A stretch of DNA of 64,000 nt from positions 248,001-312,000 of the forward strand of contig JAJOHG010000012.1 of the NCBI GenBank assembly GCA_021029095.1, read 5' to 3'. The number at the start of each line of letters is the position of its first letter. Within the stretch, counting starts at the first letter, position 1. The stretch is from Phellopilus nigrolimitatus (lineage: Eukaryota > Basidiomycota > Agaricomycetes > Hymenochaetales > Hymenochaetaceae). Position numbers and translations under genes: made by a program. Shown piece after piece: positions 46,201 to 57,000 of the stretch. The notes beneath the pieces were generated by a model. That model saw nothing but the letters and a program-made list of their open reading frames with translations, did not search any database and was not told the origin of the DNA.

Positions 46201-47467
46201 AGGGCAACTTTTAAATCGACAGATAGAGGCTTTGAAGGGACCCGGCTTCGACGAGAAGATGGTGGAGTCGCCTAAACTTGTTTTGCTAAAGGCAGACTTG
46301 GATAAATATGATTTTGGCCTTGATTATATAATTCTAGAGCAGGTGAGTCTTACGGGCTGTAAGAGATGTGGCTTGGCTGATTTTACTCGACAGATCCGAA
46401 CGTCCGTCACGCACATCATTCATAACGGTGATTTCTGACCGAAAACCGGCACAATCGAAGCTTACTTGTTCTCATAGCGTACCCGGTTAATTTTAATATG
46501 TCGCTCACTTCTTTCGAGTCGAGTATCCTGAGCCTTCGCCGTCTTATTGATTTGGCGTTGTCTTCGCCTCTAGCCACACCGCCGCGACTCCTGTTTACCA
46601 GTTCAATCAGTGTTGTTCATCGTCAGTCGTTTGGTTGCGTTTCCGATTAAAATTTAAACAGCTCAATCGTTTCTTTTTTAGGCCATCCCGGCAAAATCCC
46701 GGTTCCAGAAGAGATTGTGGAACCCTCGAGTGCCATCGGGACAGGCTATAGCGAGTCGAAATGGGTCTGCGAAAAGATTTTGTCCATTGCGTCTACCAGG
46801 ACGCCTCTCAAGCCAGTGACGGTACGCATCGGGCAGATGAGTGGTGCGAACACAAACGGCTGTTGGAATTCGAAGGAGTGGGTTCCGGCCTTATTCAAGT
46901 CGAGTATTCATATGAACTGCTTACCTGCCCTTGATGCGGTATGTCTCCACTAACAAAAGAAGAAACGAAGTTTTCCTGACGTTGGTATCCTTACGCTAGG
47001 ACATTTCATGGCTTCCTATCGACGTTGCTGCTGGAGTAATCCTGGAGATGCGCAATTCGTCTGTGCATGTGCTTCATCTTGCTCATCCGGTTCCCGTCCC
47101 ATGGTCCTCGATTTTCAAGCCAGCGTCAGAATCCCTCGGCATACCACTTGTCAGTTACTCTTTATGGCTGGAATCGCTCCGCAAAAGCGGCGACGGACTT
47201 AGCACCGAGAAAACATCAAAAAGTCTCCACGATAATCCTGCGCTGCTAATCTTCGATTTTTCCCAGTCGGCTGAAGTTCAAGGGACTCCTTCGGAATCTC
47301 TGGAGGCAATGGGCCTGAAGAGGCTCTCCCTCGAGGAGGCGTCGAAGGTGTCCCCTACATTGCTAAGTGAACGGATCAAACCACTTTCGGGCGAGAGTGT
47401 GAAAGGATGGCTCGACTATTGGCGGAGCAGTGGATTTATCTCGTCCAGACTCATTGGTAGTTGTTAG
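43255..47467 (+). CDS. NRPS-like enzyme: adenylation, thiolation, reductase
   Basis: The ATG at 43255 begins MDYKVLPLAVPPNTQAL. The adenylation domain carries LHSSGSTAFPKPI (core A3), LYGGGPLNQEVGD, LYGCSEIG (A5) and IFGRVDDQLIHSTGEK followed by TNPGPLENIL (A7-A8). The carrier domain has FGCDSLQATWIRN with the phosphopantetheine Ser. The reductase domain has the NAD(P) loop ITGTTGGLGALLL, RVYALNRSGG and the catalytic YSESKWVCEKIL, then a short C-terminal subdomain ending RLIGSC at 47467. The layout A-T-R of about 1,100 residues is that of alpha-aminoadipate-reductase-like and aryl-acid-reductase enzymes of basidiomycetes. These activate an acid as an AMP ester, load it on the carrier and release an aldehyde or alcohol. 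About 15 introns are needed, one of which (45068-45124, between GEK and TNPG) has a GC donor. Confidence 0.85.
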
Positions 47468-47690
47468 ATAGAATTTTGTGTTTACATGCCGCGACATAAC
47501 CCCGTTCCGCTGGTATTGGTGATTTAATAAGTAACCTTCCGTCTGCTTCGATGCCTTGTTTCAATCGCCACTTGAGGAAATAATACTCAGCAGTAGGGGA
47601 GCTCAAAGTTGAGCTCGAATTTCCTGAGACTGAGACGCCTGCTTTTTACGGCGACCTAGAAGCAGCTCGGCATGTCGGCTTCGTCAAATA

Positions 47691-47987
47691 CAGGTGGGTC
47701 AGAAAAGTCTCCGCCCCCCCCCCCCCCTCCCTAAAAAAGGAAGGCAGTTCCCGTCCGCCTTGTCGCCACAAAGGCGGTATCAAATAATGTTTGACTGCGC
47801 ATAATCTTTGCCTTAGATGCATATTATAAACATACAATACGCACTTGTTAACTACTTTTTGGATGTGTTGAGCTGGCAGCACACCGTAGGCAACGGTGAG
47901 CGACGACTCGATGACGCGGCAGCCTTTGCTACGCAGGCGGGAACCGCCTTCCTTTTTCAGGGGGGGCGAAGACTTTTCTGCCACCTG
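47691..47987. mobile_element. 297-bp MITE, TA-flanked, family 2 copy 2
   Basis: Ends CAGGTGGGTCAGAAAAGTCT and, inverted, CAGGTGGCAGAAAAGTCTTC, with TA on both sides (47689-47690, 47988-47989). A run of 13 C interrupts the left repeat. It is related to the copy at 40037 by internal blocks and end sequence. Confidence 0.85.
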
Positions 47988-48332
47988 TAGAAGTATTCGC
48001 AGCAGAGTCTGATGCAGTCGGTGGTTGGTGGTCGAGCTTAAAAGTAGAGAAGATCTTTGATTTCTAAGATAAACAACGACCGTATAAGGAAAGGACAGAA
48101 GAAAGCTAGCAAGTCGACGTGGATTTTCACACGGAGAATGACATGAAGGTGCTTAGTGTACATTTATACAATTCTGAAAGCACTATATCTTATATGATCT
48201 AGTCCATGAGAACTGGAACGGCCTAAATATGGGCCATTATAAAAAGTCAACAGATGAGCCTATCCATTTCCCTTGTAGCTCTATTTCGGCGGAAGGGAAA
48301 TAGTCAACGGATTTGACAGGCCGTGTCTATGA

Positions 48333-49191
48333 CAGTAGGGTCATTCAAAGTTGGAACGGAACGACGTTCCACTCCTGTCGGCTGCCCAGAAAGGTAAAAC
48401 TTACTTCAGCTTATATCCCTGAGTCACAGGCCGTCACGCACCTGCTTCCCGCGCTCTGGCGGCGTCGATCACGCATATATGCTGCATATGTTCTGCTTTT
48501 CGACTCTCTTCGGCATTTATCTAAGCTCGTTATGATTCTGAAAACATTTCCAGCATCTTCAAATACATCTAGGGGGCTTCTGACCTTTGAAATATATTGT
48601 CTGTCAATTTTCAAGTGACCTCCTCTTGCAGAATAGATTTTCCCTTTCCAGAGAATAATAATTTTTTCTCAAAGATACTTATGACACCCTAAATAACCTC
48701 TCTATAAAGCTATCATTGACCTGATTCTGCCTTCATTGTGCTTACAGTAACCAGTCAAAAGATAGCCTTGAGGTTTCTTGACAAAAAGAGAAAGCCTACC
48801 AAATCTTCAGACAAAATTCTCTAGACAAGGGACTAAGCTGAAACTTGCAGATGACTACCATCCAGAATTGTCTCTGCTATGGTCAAAAAGGAACAAGGGA
48901 CAAGACACCAATTTTCAAGACAAACAACCATCATATTTGGATTTGGCCTCATTGCAATGTAGCCATTTTTTAAAAATATTTTTAGGGAGTCATTATACAC
49001 ATATTACATCTCAAGATTATATTAAGAACTTCTCAGAACTACAGCGAGGGATTGAGGCCGGGCTCTTGAAGAGTCTGAATTTTGCAGAGGCAGGTAAGTG
49101 ATGTAACGCTGCTTGCACTGCGCTGAAGTAATCCCTTCCTTTCTGGGCAGCCGACAGGAGTGGAACGTCGTTCCTTTGAATGACCCTACTG
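48333..49191. mobile_element. 859-bp element with ~65-bp terminal inverted repeats
   Basis: The left end CAGTAGGGTCATTCAAAG and the following GACGTTCCACTCCTGTCGGC and TGCCCAGAAAGG recur inverted at 49128-49191, with a short insertion on the left copy. TA follows the right end; the left has GA, so the target duplication is imperfect. The AT-rich interior (48640-49090) reads through several frames but resembles no transposase. A third MITE type, or a decayed DNA transposon. Confidence 0.75.
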
Positions 49192-49529
49192 TACGAACAG
49201 TAACAAATCGGTTAGTAATCGCAATAATTGAAACCTTCCAAAAAAAGGAAATTTCGACTTTGCCTTCTGCTCTCTTAATAAACAATTAAGCAAACTTTGA
49301 AATAGATTAAACAGCTTCGGCGTTGCGGTGAATGACTACACCTTCAAGCTATGTAAAAAGAATAGACAAGACAGTGAAGAGCGAGACAACGCAATTTGGG
49401 TGACCGGAAAGCAGCAAGAACTTAAGCCTCCAGAGAATAGTATGATGCAGAACGATTGAATCAGAAAACATTTAAGGACGAATAGCGTTCGTAAAAGCAT
49501 AAGCCGCGGCCCGGCGACACAGGTCTGGC

Positions 49530-50507
49530 TTAAACAGTGTCGAATCCGACATTGTACAACGACCGTCGTTGATCCCGGCTAGTCGGAAGGCGGAGCATCG
49601 GCACTGGCGCGCTCATCGCTCTTCGATGGCCAAACAACCCTCCGTCTATCCACTTTGGTATATAGCCATAGAGTCCACTGGTGCCTTTTCCCGCCTCAAA
49701 TGCGACCTGCGACCACACGCTCCGGTACACACGATGAAGGGCACGGAACTCTTCCGGGCCGGACGGTGAAATGGGGAGCTTTTCCGAACACGCGCAACCG
49801 GGCATGTGCAGAGCAGTATTTCGCCCATATGTTGCGAAGTTGACGCCTGGAAGTGTAGAGCTCGCTGACAGAAGAAACTGCGGGTCCAACAGAGTGTCGT
49901 GTGGGTCCGAGTCATCGTTTTCATGGCCAAGAGAGCGCAGAAAACTGAGGAAAGCTGGAAAGACGAATGGCGGCGTGTGTGCGGCAAGATCCGAGAACCA
50001 TACATTTGCAGAACGGGTGCGCTTGTGGGTGTAGACCGCGAGGCCGACGAGTAGGGTAGCGTATGATGCGAGGAGAATGCCAACGCTTCCGGAGAAAGTG
50101 ATAAGGATGTTCGAGAGCGCGAGCAACGCTGAGATATTGAAAGACGTCGGTCTTGTGGAACTCCCTTGAGGGCCATTGCGAGCGCTTTGTGATTCTGATA
50201 CTGTAGTCGATAACACCGCATCCATGATGGCGACGGGTAAGAGAACGACCGCCCAAATAGCCTCTAAGCCAACGTATTGCCCACCAAACGCGCATCTGCA
50301 AAGCCTCAATTTTGAGCCAAAGAGTGCAAAGAAAGAGACCAGTCCTATAACGAGCGAAGATCCAGATATTAAAGCGAGATCCGATACTTTACGACCGGCT
50401 GTAGGCAGTATGGAGAGGCAGATGGAGAAAGATAGGAAGGAGACGGTAGTGACGTAGAAAAGCAAGAAGGATCGGCCTTGCGCGAAAGTGAGGCGCCACC
50501 AAGGCAT
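49530..50507 (-). CDS. Four-TM hypothetical protein (MARVEL-like topology)
   Basis: A single exon of 325 codons with an ATG at 50507. Four hydrophobic segments lie at about residues 11-33 (FLLFYVTTVSFLSFSICLSI), 45-65, 77-100 (LEAIWAVVLLPVAIMDAVL) and 127-160 (NILITFSGSVGILLASYATL). A long cytosolic or lumenal tail follows, with GCACSEKLPISPSGPEEF and a C-terminal basic stretch (HRRAMSAPVPMLRLPTSRD). This is the topology of fungal MARVEL-domain and related small membrane proteins, but no signature residue confirms it. It is uninterrupted and GC-balanced like its neighbours, so probably a real intronless gene. Function unknown. Confidence 0.65.
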   Translation of the reverse strand: MPWWRLTFAQGRSFLLFYVTTVSFLSFSICLSILPTAGRKVSDLALISGSSLVIGLVSFFALFGSKLRLCRCAFGGQYVGLEAIWAVVLLPVAIMDAVLSTTVSESQSARNGPQGSSTRPTSFNISALLALSNILITFSGSVGILLASYATLLVGLAVYTHKRTRSANVWFSDLAAHTPPFVFPAFLSFLRSLGHENDDSDPHDTLLDPQFLLSASSTLPGVNFATYGRNTALHMPGCACSEKLPISPSGPEEFRALHRVYRSVWSQVAFEAGKGTSGLYGYIPKWIDGGLFGHRRAMSAPVPMLRLPTSRDQRRSLYNVGFDTV

Positions 50508-50900
50508 TGTAAAGATGCCAGATAGAGAGAACGAATAGAAAACTGGAAGAGCTTAGAAAAACATAACGATGGACGATCGAAATTGAATGGACTGAGCGTT
50601 GGTTTCTTTGACGTGGCTGACGCAGCTCGGACCGAGCCGAATTTACCACGATATTGAAATGGTGCCTTCCTCGTCTGTACACTCTTCTTTCTCGAATTTG
50701 TGCCATGTCATCATACTATAAAAAATAGGATAACTTATGACATTATTTATCGTTGGAAAATCGAATTTTTCTTGGCGAAGGTTCTACACTCTAGTTCGCA
50801 CAGCCGAAAGTCGTAGGTTCAACTCTCAACTTTCAAGATCGACATCGGTTAGCTAAGTGTCAACAACCTACTTTGTACATCTTACTAAATTTAATCAACC
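50508..50900. other. Intergenic, no gene
   Basis: No gene. A weak B-box-like GGTTCAACTC at about 50817 is discussed among the rejected items. Confidence 0.5.
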
Positions 50901-50904
50901 ATGG

Positions 50905-51000
50905 TGTGGTTTGTTTACGGTACGCTGTGGTTTTTTTGTAGGTCTGTGGTTTTGAGAGAACCCTGTCGTGGTTTCATGGCTTGCTGTGGTTTCTTCCGTC
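50905..51000 (+). repeat. CTGTGGTTT-rich stretch, left side of mosaic
   Basis: Six spaced copies of a motif near (C/G)TGTGGTTT occur in about 95 bases. The opposite orientation, with nine copies, lies at 61040-61166. Together they look like subterminal repeats of one large element. Confidence 0.6.
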
Positions 51001-51321
51001 ACCGTGGCTTCCCACTCCTTACGGGTTCCTTCAATTATCAGTCATTTCTACACAAGATGTCTATTCTGTGTGTTTTTCTTTACGAGCTTCATGAACAGCG
51101 CGAAGAAGCCGGGGATTGGCACGCCGTACGACCCCGTGCACCTGACACAGTCGGGCTCAAAGTAAACACGGGCAAGTTCACGGGCCTGCTGCACGGGTGG
51201 CAGCAGCAGCTGCAGGACTCGGACCGAAACAGAAGAACCAAGCCAGAAACCGCCGCGGGAACCACGAGCGCCGACCACGCCCCGACATGATGACCGTCGA
51301 GCCGCCAGCGATCCCTCACCG

Positions 51322-52065
51322 ATGCCGCCTACCACGAACGGCGCCCTCCCGGCCGCCGACGGGCCCGTGACGCCCACGTTAGCCGTGCCCGCGTCGATGT
51401 TCGACACTGTCGTCATGCGCAGCGACTTCCTCGCCCTGGTGTCGACCGTGTTTGGCGCACCGCCGGACGAGCTGAGCGCGCAGCTCTTCGACGCCGACTT
51501 CGCCGCGCGCGTCGCGGCCGAGGACAGCGGCCCGCTCTACGTCGTCAAGATGAAATCGGAGGTGCGCGGCGCCCCGCTTTTTTTTCTTTCTTTGCACCCT
51601 CTCGCGCGCGGGCCGGCAGACACTGACTACCTTTCTTTTTTTTGCCCTTTTCGCTTTTGCCCCCTTTTTTTGTTCTTCGTTTTTGGTGCTCACATAGTCG
51701 ACGCACGGCTACCGCATCACCGCATCGCACGTCACGACCATCGCGCTCGTCAAGCACGGCGTGGCGCTCGACACGCTCGCGACGCTCGCGCAGCAGTTGC
51801 ATTTCATCAACCTGTTCGGCAGCGACAAGACGCCCTACGGGAGCCTGCACTTGCTGGTGAGCAGGGCCATGAAGCCGTGGTTTGATGCCTTCGTTGGGGC
51901 AGGGAGGGGGCAAAGATGGGGACAGCAAAATGGGTGGGTAACATTGATATTTTCGCAATGAATCCATAATTTTAAACATAAATCTTAAGGCATACCAATT
52001 ACAAAGAAGGAATTCGCTGAGCTCGAGCTCTACATTATCCCAGCGGGTCAAAGTCTACGATGTTG
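51322..52065 (+). pseudogene. Cytoplasmic dynein heavy chain, N-terminal fragment
   Basis: The ATG at 51322 begins MPPTTNGALPAADGPVTPT and continues FDTVVMRSDFLALVSTVFGA, LSAQLFDADFAARVAAED and GPLYVVKMKSE. A 136-bp intron (51562-51697) joins STHGYRITASHVTTIALVKH and LAQQLHFINLFGSDKTPYGS, then SRAMKPWFDAFVG. This is the conserved N-terminal tail of fungal cytoplasmic dynein heavy chain (about 4,000 residues in full). A one-base shift in a run of G at about 51900-51907 is needed to continue GKDGDSKMG, and after a further intron ITKKEFAELEL the homology ends near 52030. So the piece has only about 200 residues of tail, frameshifted and truncated. It is a captured or rearranged fragment. Confidence 0.75.
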
Positions 52066-53384
52066 AACGTCGGCAACCCTAGAAACCGGCTCAAGAATGC
52101 CCGATGTCCACACACTAGCGAATGAGAACTGTAAATTAGGAGAGGATGTACGAATACCACCGGAAATCAGACAATCAAATTGGGCATTGTGGCGTATAAG
52201 TATATACTTCCCCAGTTGTGTGATTCGAAAAAAAATGTAAGGTGGTTTCAGACAGGTTCAGGATGAGAGACTACCGGATATGAAAAAATTGACACATCAC
52301 ATCATCAAATAATCACGCCGGGATCCTCCCAATACTATAGCGCAATTGATATTGATATAATTGAAGAAACGCGGTGTTCGTCTTTGTGCATCGCAGGCCA
52401 ATTATGTTTTCCAGACACGCACATTCTTTCATTGGTGATTCGAGGAAACAGGAAGACCGGCTTACAAGACCTCCTAGTTGATGCCGAATGTATATACAGA
52501 TGTTCTAAGCTTCAGGAAGTGTCTTCCTGCCAGATATCCGAGGTCGACGATAATGCGATAGCATGTGGATGGCATACGAAGTGAAAAGAGATTTGGGATA
52601 GGTAAGCGAGCAGAGAAAGGTAACATTGAGTGCGTAACCAATGATGAGATGTGGCTGAAGCATGATCGGCATATAATTGTGTAGCGTCCATTCCGCCTGT
52701 CCGGAAGCTTGCCAGGATGACGCTCGATTTCATTCGCGAAGTCGCCGAGCGTAGATGATCCAAAGGACACGGCCTTTCAGTGTGTTTCAGGCGGCAAATG
52801 CAACTCAAGAGAAAGATGAGAACGACGAGTTTTTGTTTTAAAACAGTTTCGCAATCTGAGCGTTGAAACTTGAGAGCTCAATGTCTAATCACATTGATTG
52901 GGTAAGTTTACGAACGCGGAGGTGAGATGTGAATCTACATTCCGTTATAGACGACTCTGCTTGAGAAGAAACAGTTACCTGGCAACATGTGAGAAAACGG
53001 AACGAGGAAAACATGGACTCATTGGATAATGTATTGAGCAAGATGAAGGCTTTCTCGGTATAGAGTTGACCAGAGAGTGTATGAGCGAGCAGAAATCACT
53101 GGTCGCCGTCGAAGTCCGAGGACACAAGGAAACCATAGGGTGAAGAAACACAGGCTCAAATCAACTCAAGCTTCAAGAATGGGACGAGGGGATGACGCAG
53201 GAAGAGCGTCGAACTATGACACTGGAATTCAATCTTCAATTTCTAATTCACTGAAACTAATTGTAGACAATGACAGACGGTCTCACATAACGCTACCAGA
53301 TTTCAATATACACAGAAGCACATATCAACATGCTTATTCAGATGTTACTATTTCATCTTTTGTCGTAACTCACACGTAGAACAT
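52066..53384. other. Mosaic filler, no recognisable gene
   Basis: The strongest frames are on the minus strand at 52474-52808 (one includes LYADHASATSHHWLRTQCYL). They look like decayed membrane-protein sequence but match nothing I can name. 52850-53380 is AT-rich and non-coding. Confidence 0.4.
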
Positions 53385-53496
53385 GGAGCCCCGAAGATTC
53401 TCATGGAAACCCGTGCCCTGCGCAGGGTCTGCGCTTCGTCCATGGCACTCTTCCTACTGCCTGGGGAGAACGGAAGGATTTTGTGCAGGTACAGCT
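53385..53496 (-). pseudogene. Argonaute, extreme C-terminal fragment
   Basis: Just inside the retrotransposon's target duplication, the minus strand reads QLYLHKILPFSPGS (the segment following the PIWI catalytic region) and, in another frame, FHENLRGSMFYV followed by a stop. Both are classic Argonaute C-terminal motifs, but they are not in one frame. The 5.7-kb copia element separates this piece from 59198-59540. Confidence 0.7.
53492..53496. repeat. 5-bp target-site duplication of the copia element
   Basis: CAGCT here and at 59198-59202 flank the two LTRs. Five bases is the usual length for Ty1/copia integrases. Confidence 0.92.
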
Positions 53497-54053
53497 TGTT
53501 GTCGGGGTGAGACCTGAAACCGCGCCGGACAGCTAATACAAAAGTAAGCTCAGTCGTTGCGCGGTGTAGCGAACGTCTAATCAATTGACAACTAACCTAA
53601 TACAAAAGTAAGCTAGTATAATCAATGAGTAAATGGTATAATAGACTCGGTTAATAAATGGATAACTCACCTCAGTCGTTGCGCGGTGTAGCGAACGTCT
53701 GAGGTGGGCGAAAGAATAAAAGTCTGTTTTTATACTACAATTCTCGGCTCTCTCAGCGAGCCGCTTTTCGTACTAAAGGGGTAAAAAGCGAGATAAGAAA
53801 CAAAGAGACAAAAGAATCATGTACTAGCGAGGCACAAATAACAAAGGGAAGCGAGGCGAGGGGCACAGGGGCGCGAGCCGAGCAGCCAGTGGCGAGGTAA
53901 GTGGCTTCGGGCCTATAGGCCGAGCCTCCGAGCCACTGTGCTCACAGCGATCCGAGCACGCGCCACCGAGCCTCCGAGTGCGCGAGCCGAGGTGCTGCTC
54001 GGCCCGAGCTTTCTCGCTGTGAGCTCGCCGGTCCGCCGGTATGGATTCCAACA
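53497..54053 (-). repeat. 3' LTR of the copia element
   Basis: On the coding strand the LTR begins TGTTGGAATCC and ends GACAACA, giving the TG...CA ends of LTR elements. A 29-base block (CTCAGTCGTTGCGCGGTGTA...) occurs twice within it, at about 53533 and 53674. Confidence 0.95.
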
Positions 54054-54066
54054 CTCCCCCTCAAAC
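54054..54066 (-). promoter_or_regulatory. Polypurine tract
   Basis: The coding strand reads GTTTGAGGGGGAG immediately upstream of the 3' LTR. This is the plus-strand primer position of LTR retrotransposons, and it overlaps the stop codon region of the polyprotein. Confidence 0.85.
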
Positions 54067-57000
54067 CGTGTGGAGCCCGAGCTCAGCAGCGAAGTGTTTG
54101 ACTTTGAAGGAGGGGAGCGCTTTCGTGAGCGTGTCGGCGACCATGTCGGCAGTAGGACAGTAAATAAGTTTGATTGTACCATTTTCGCAAACCCAGCGAA
54201 GAAAATGGTACCGAATGTCAATGTGCTTTGTGCGAGCATGGTATTGGTGGTCCTTGGTGAGTGCGATTGCGGACTGGTTGTCGGAAAACAAAGTTGTCGG
54301 CCCCTTGAGTGGTGCGAAGACTTGTCCAATCAGTTGGCGAAGCCAGATTGCCTCCTTCGCAGCGTGAGTGGCCGCGACATACTCGCTCTCGGTCGTCGAG
54401 AGCGAGACGATTTCCTGTCGTTTAGAGTACCACGAGACAGCTCCTCCGTCAATGAGAAACGCATTACCTGAGATCGCGCGTCTGTCCTCCTGCATGCTAC
54501 CATCTGCATCCGCATATCCCTTCAATCCTCCATCTCCAACATCACCAACTCCACCGTAAGTGAGCCGAAGGGCACGCGAGCCCTTGAGATATCGGAATAC
54601 ACGCTTGACCGCATCCCAGTGGGTCGGTCCGGGGTTTGTGGAAAAACGCGAGAGCAGTGTTACTGCGAAAGCAATGTCAGGCCGAGTTGCCATCGCTGCA
54701 TACATCAGCGAGCCGAGCGCCTCACGATATGGCGCATCGCGCATCGCAGCTCGGTCCTGTGCAGTTGTAGGCCCCTGCGAGCTATGCAGGTGCACATTCG
54801 GATCCATTGGCGAGCTGACAGGCTTCAGTTCGTCAAGTCCGAAACGGCGCAAAATTGTGTCAATGTAGCCAGACTGCGACAGTGAAATAGTTCGGAGGTC
54901 GCGATTTCGGTGAATTTCGATGCCGAGCAGCCAGTGAAGTGGCCCGAGATCTGTGACTTCAACATGTTGTGCGAGGCCGGCTTTGAGCTCGGAAATGAGC
55001 CTCGAAGTTGTCGCAGCGAGTGTGCAATCATCGACATGCACAATCACAACAATCAAGTCATTTCCTGTGTGGCGAAAAAAGACAGCTTGATCGACATCAC
55101 ATCTGTGAAGTCCGAGCTGATCAACAAAGATCCATGTAAGCTTCTGATACCACCGTCGGCCGCTCTGCTTGAGTCCGTACAATGTCTTCTTCAACCTCAA
55201 TACGCGAGTACCCACATCACGCGGCGCATATCCGGGTGGGTGTCGCATATAGATCACCTCATCGCCCTCGAGCTCTCCGTTTAGGTAAGCCCCCTTTATG
55301 TCGACTTGCTCTAACTCCAGATCGCGTCGGGCCGCCATAGCGAGGGCCGCGCGGATCGATGCGAGTTTTGCAACAGGTGCAAATGTGTCGAAGTAATCGA
55401 CACCCGGGACTTGGCTGAATCCCTGCGCAACAAGGCGGGCCTTGCGCCGAACAATGTTTCCGGCCGCATCCTTCTTGATTTTGAAGACCCACTTTGATCC
55501 TACAATATTTGCACCCTTCAGAGGTTCTTCCAGCACCCATGTACCTGCCGCGTGCAGTGTTGCGAGCTCCTCTTCGATCGCACGCTCCCATTCTGACCAC
55601 TCCGGCAGCCGCTTCGCTTCAGCGAGTGTCCTCGGCTCAAGCCCTTCGGCCTCTTCCATGGCCGAGGCGAAAACATACTCCTCGTCATAATCATCTTCGA
55701 ATGCGGCATTCACGGTTTCTTCTTCCTGGTCAACAAACTCGTGCAGGCTGCGCATTCCACGTGGAATGGCGCCATCGCGATTTGGCCAGTGAGTATGCGA
55801 GCCTTCGCCGGCCTGAATGCGACGCACATAGGCCGAGGGCACTCGGACTCGTTTCTCGCGCGGCTCGGGGATATCAGGTGCTGCTGGCCTCGCATTCTCG
55901 GGTGGGTGAGCTGCTGCTGGCTCCTCGGGCTCGGGTGGTGCCGAAGGTGCCGAAGAATCTGGTGGTTTCTCGGGTTCAGGTGGTGTTGAAGGTGCCGAAG
56001 TTTTTGGCTCCTCGGGCTTCGGTTGCAGAGATTTCGAAGTCGTTTCGATTTCTGCCCCACTGTCTAATTCCTCCCCCTCGAGACGACTCGAAGTCTCTCC
56101 AGGGTCAAAGTACACATTTCGCTCAACGCTAATGCTTTTCTTCACAGGCCAATAAATGCGCTGGCCATTCGAGTTCGCGTCGAAACCCATCCATCGGCCC
56201 TCACGCGCACGCGGATCAAGCTTCGAGCTCGAATCATTGTGCACCCAGCACTTTGCACCCCATGTCTGAAGACCTCGGAGGTCAGGTTTCTGGCCCGTCA
56301 TCGCCTCGTGCGGTGTCACATTTTGTACTGCACGCGTCGGGGTTCGGTTTTTCAACCAGACAGCATGCCGAGCTGCCTCGGCCCATAAAAACTTCGGCAG
56401 GCTGCTCGCATGCAACATAGTGCGAACCTTTTCTAGAATGGTTCGATTCAGGCGCTCGGCGACTCCGTTGTGCTCGGGAGTGTCGTGAACAGTGAGTTTC
56501 TGCTTCGTTCCTTTCATTTTGAGGTGTAAAACGAACTCCTTGCCAGTATACTCGCCACCGCGATCCGAATGAAGAATCCGAATCTTCGCCTTCATCTGCG
56601 TCTCGGCCCAAGCCTCGAAGTGTCGGTAAGAGCGAAAGACGTCGCTCTTCTTCTTCAGCAGATACAGCTTCGTTACGCGTGTCGCATCATCCGTGAAAGT
56701 AACATAGTAATGCCGGCCGCCAAGCGATCGTGTTGGCGCAGGTCCCCATACATCAGTATGGACCTCGCCTCCGAACTCAGTAGCTCGCTCGCCTTCTCGT
56801 TCGCGCGAAATCGCTTTTCGCATGGCCTTTCCGTATACGCACGACTCGCAAAGTGTCAGCACTGGTCCGGATGTGTCGAGACGTAGACCTGTTACATATC
56901 CCTTGCGTACTAACTTTTCCGCAGCTGCAGGCGCAATGTGCCCCATCCGAGCATGTAGCTCCATTGGGCTCAGCGTGAGTTCGGCAGCATTTGCTGCATC

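Noticed and set aside
50765..50835. A tRNA gene, because of GGTTCAACTC and an A-box-like stretch.
   Set aside because: The acceptor and anticodon stems do not pair and the spacing is wrong.
53077..53379. A 100-codon plus-strand frame.
   Set aside because: No domain, no splice support, and AT-rich surroundings.
53824..54054. A 76-codon open frame in each LTR.
   Set aside because: It lies entirely within the LTR and has the same reading in both copies; LTR promoter sequence explains it.
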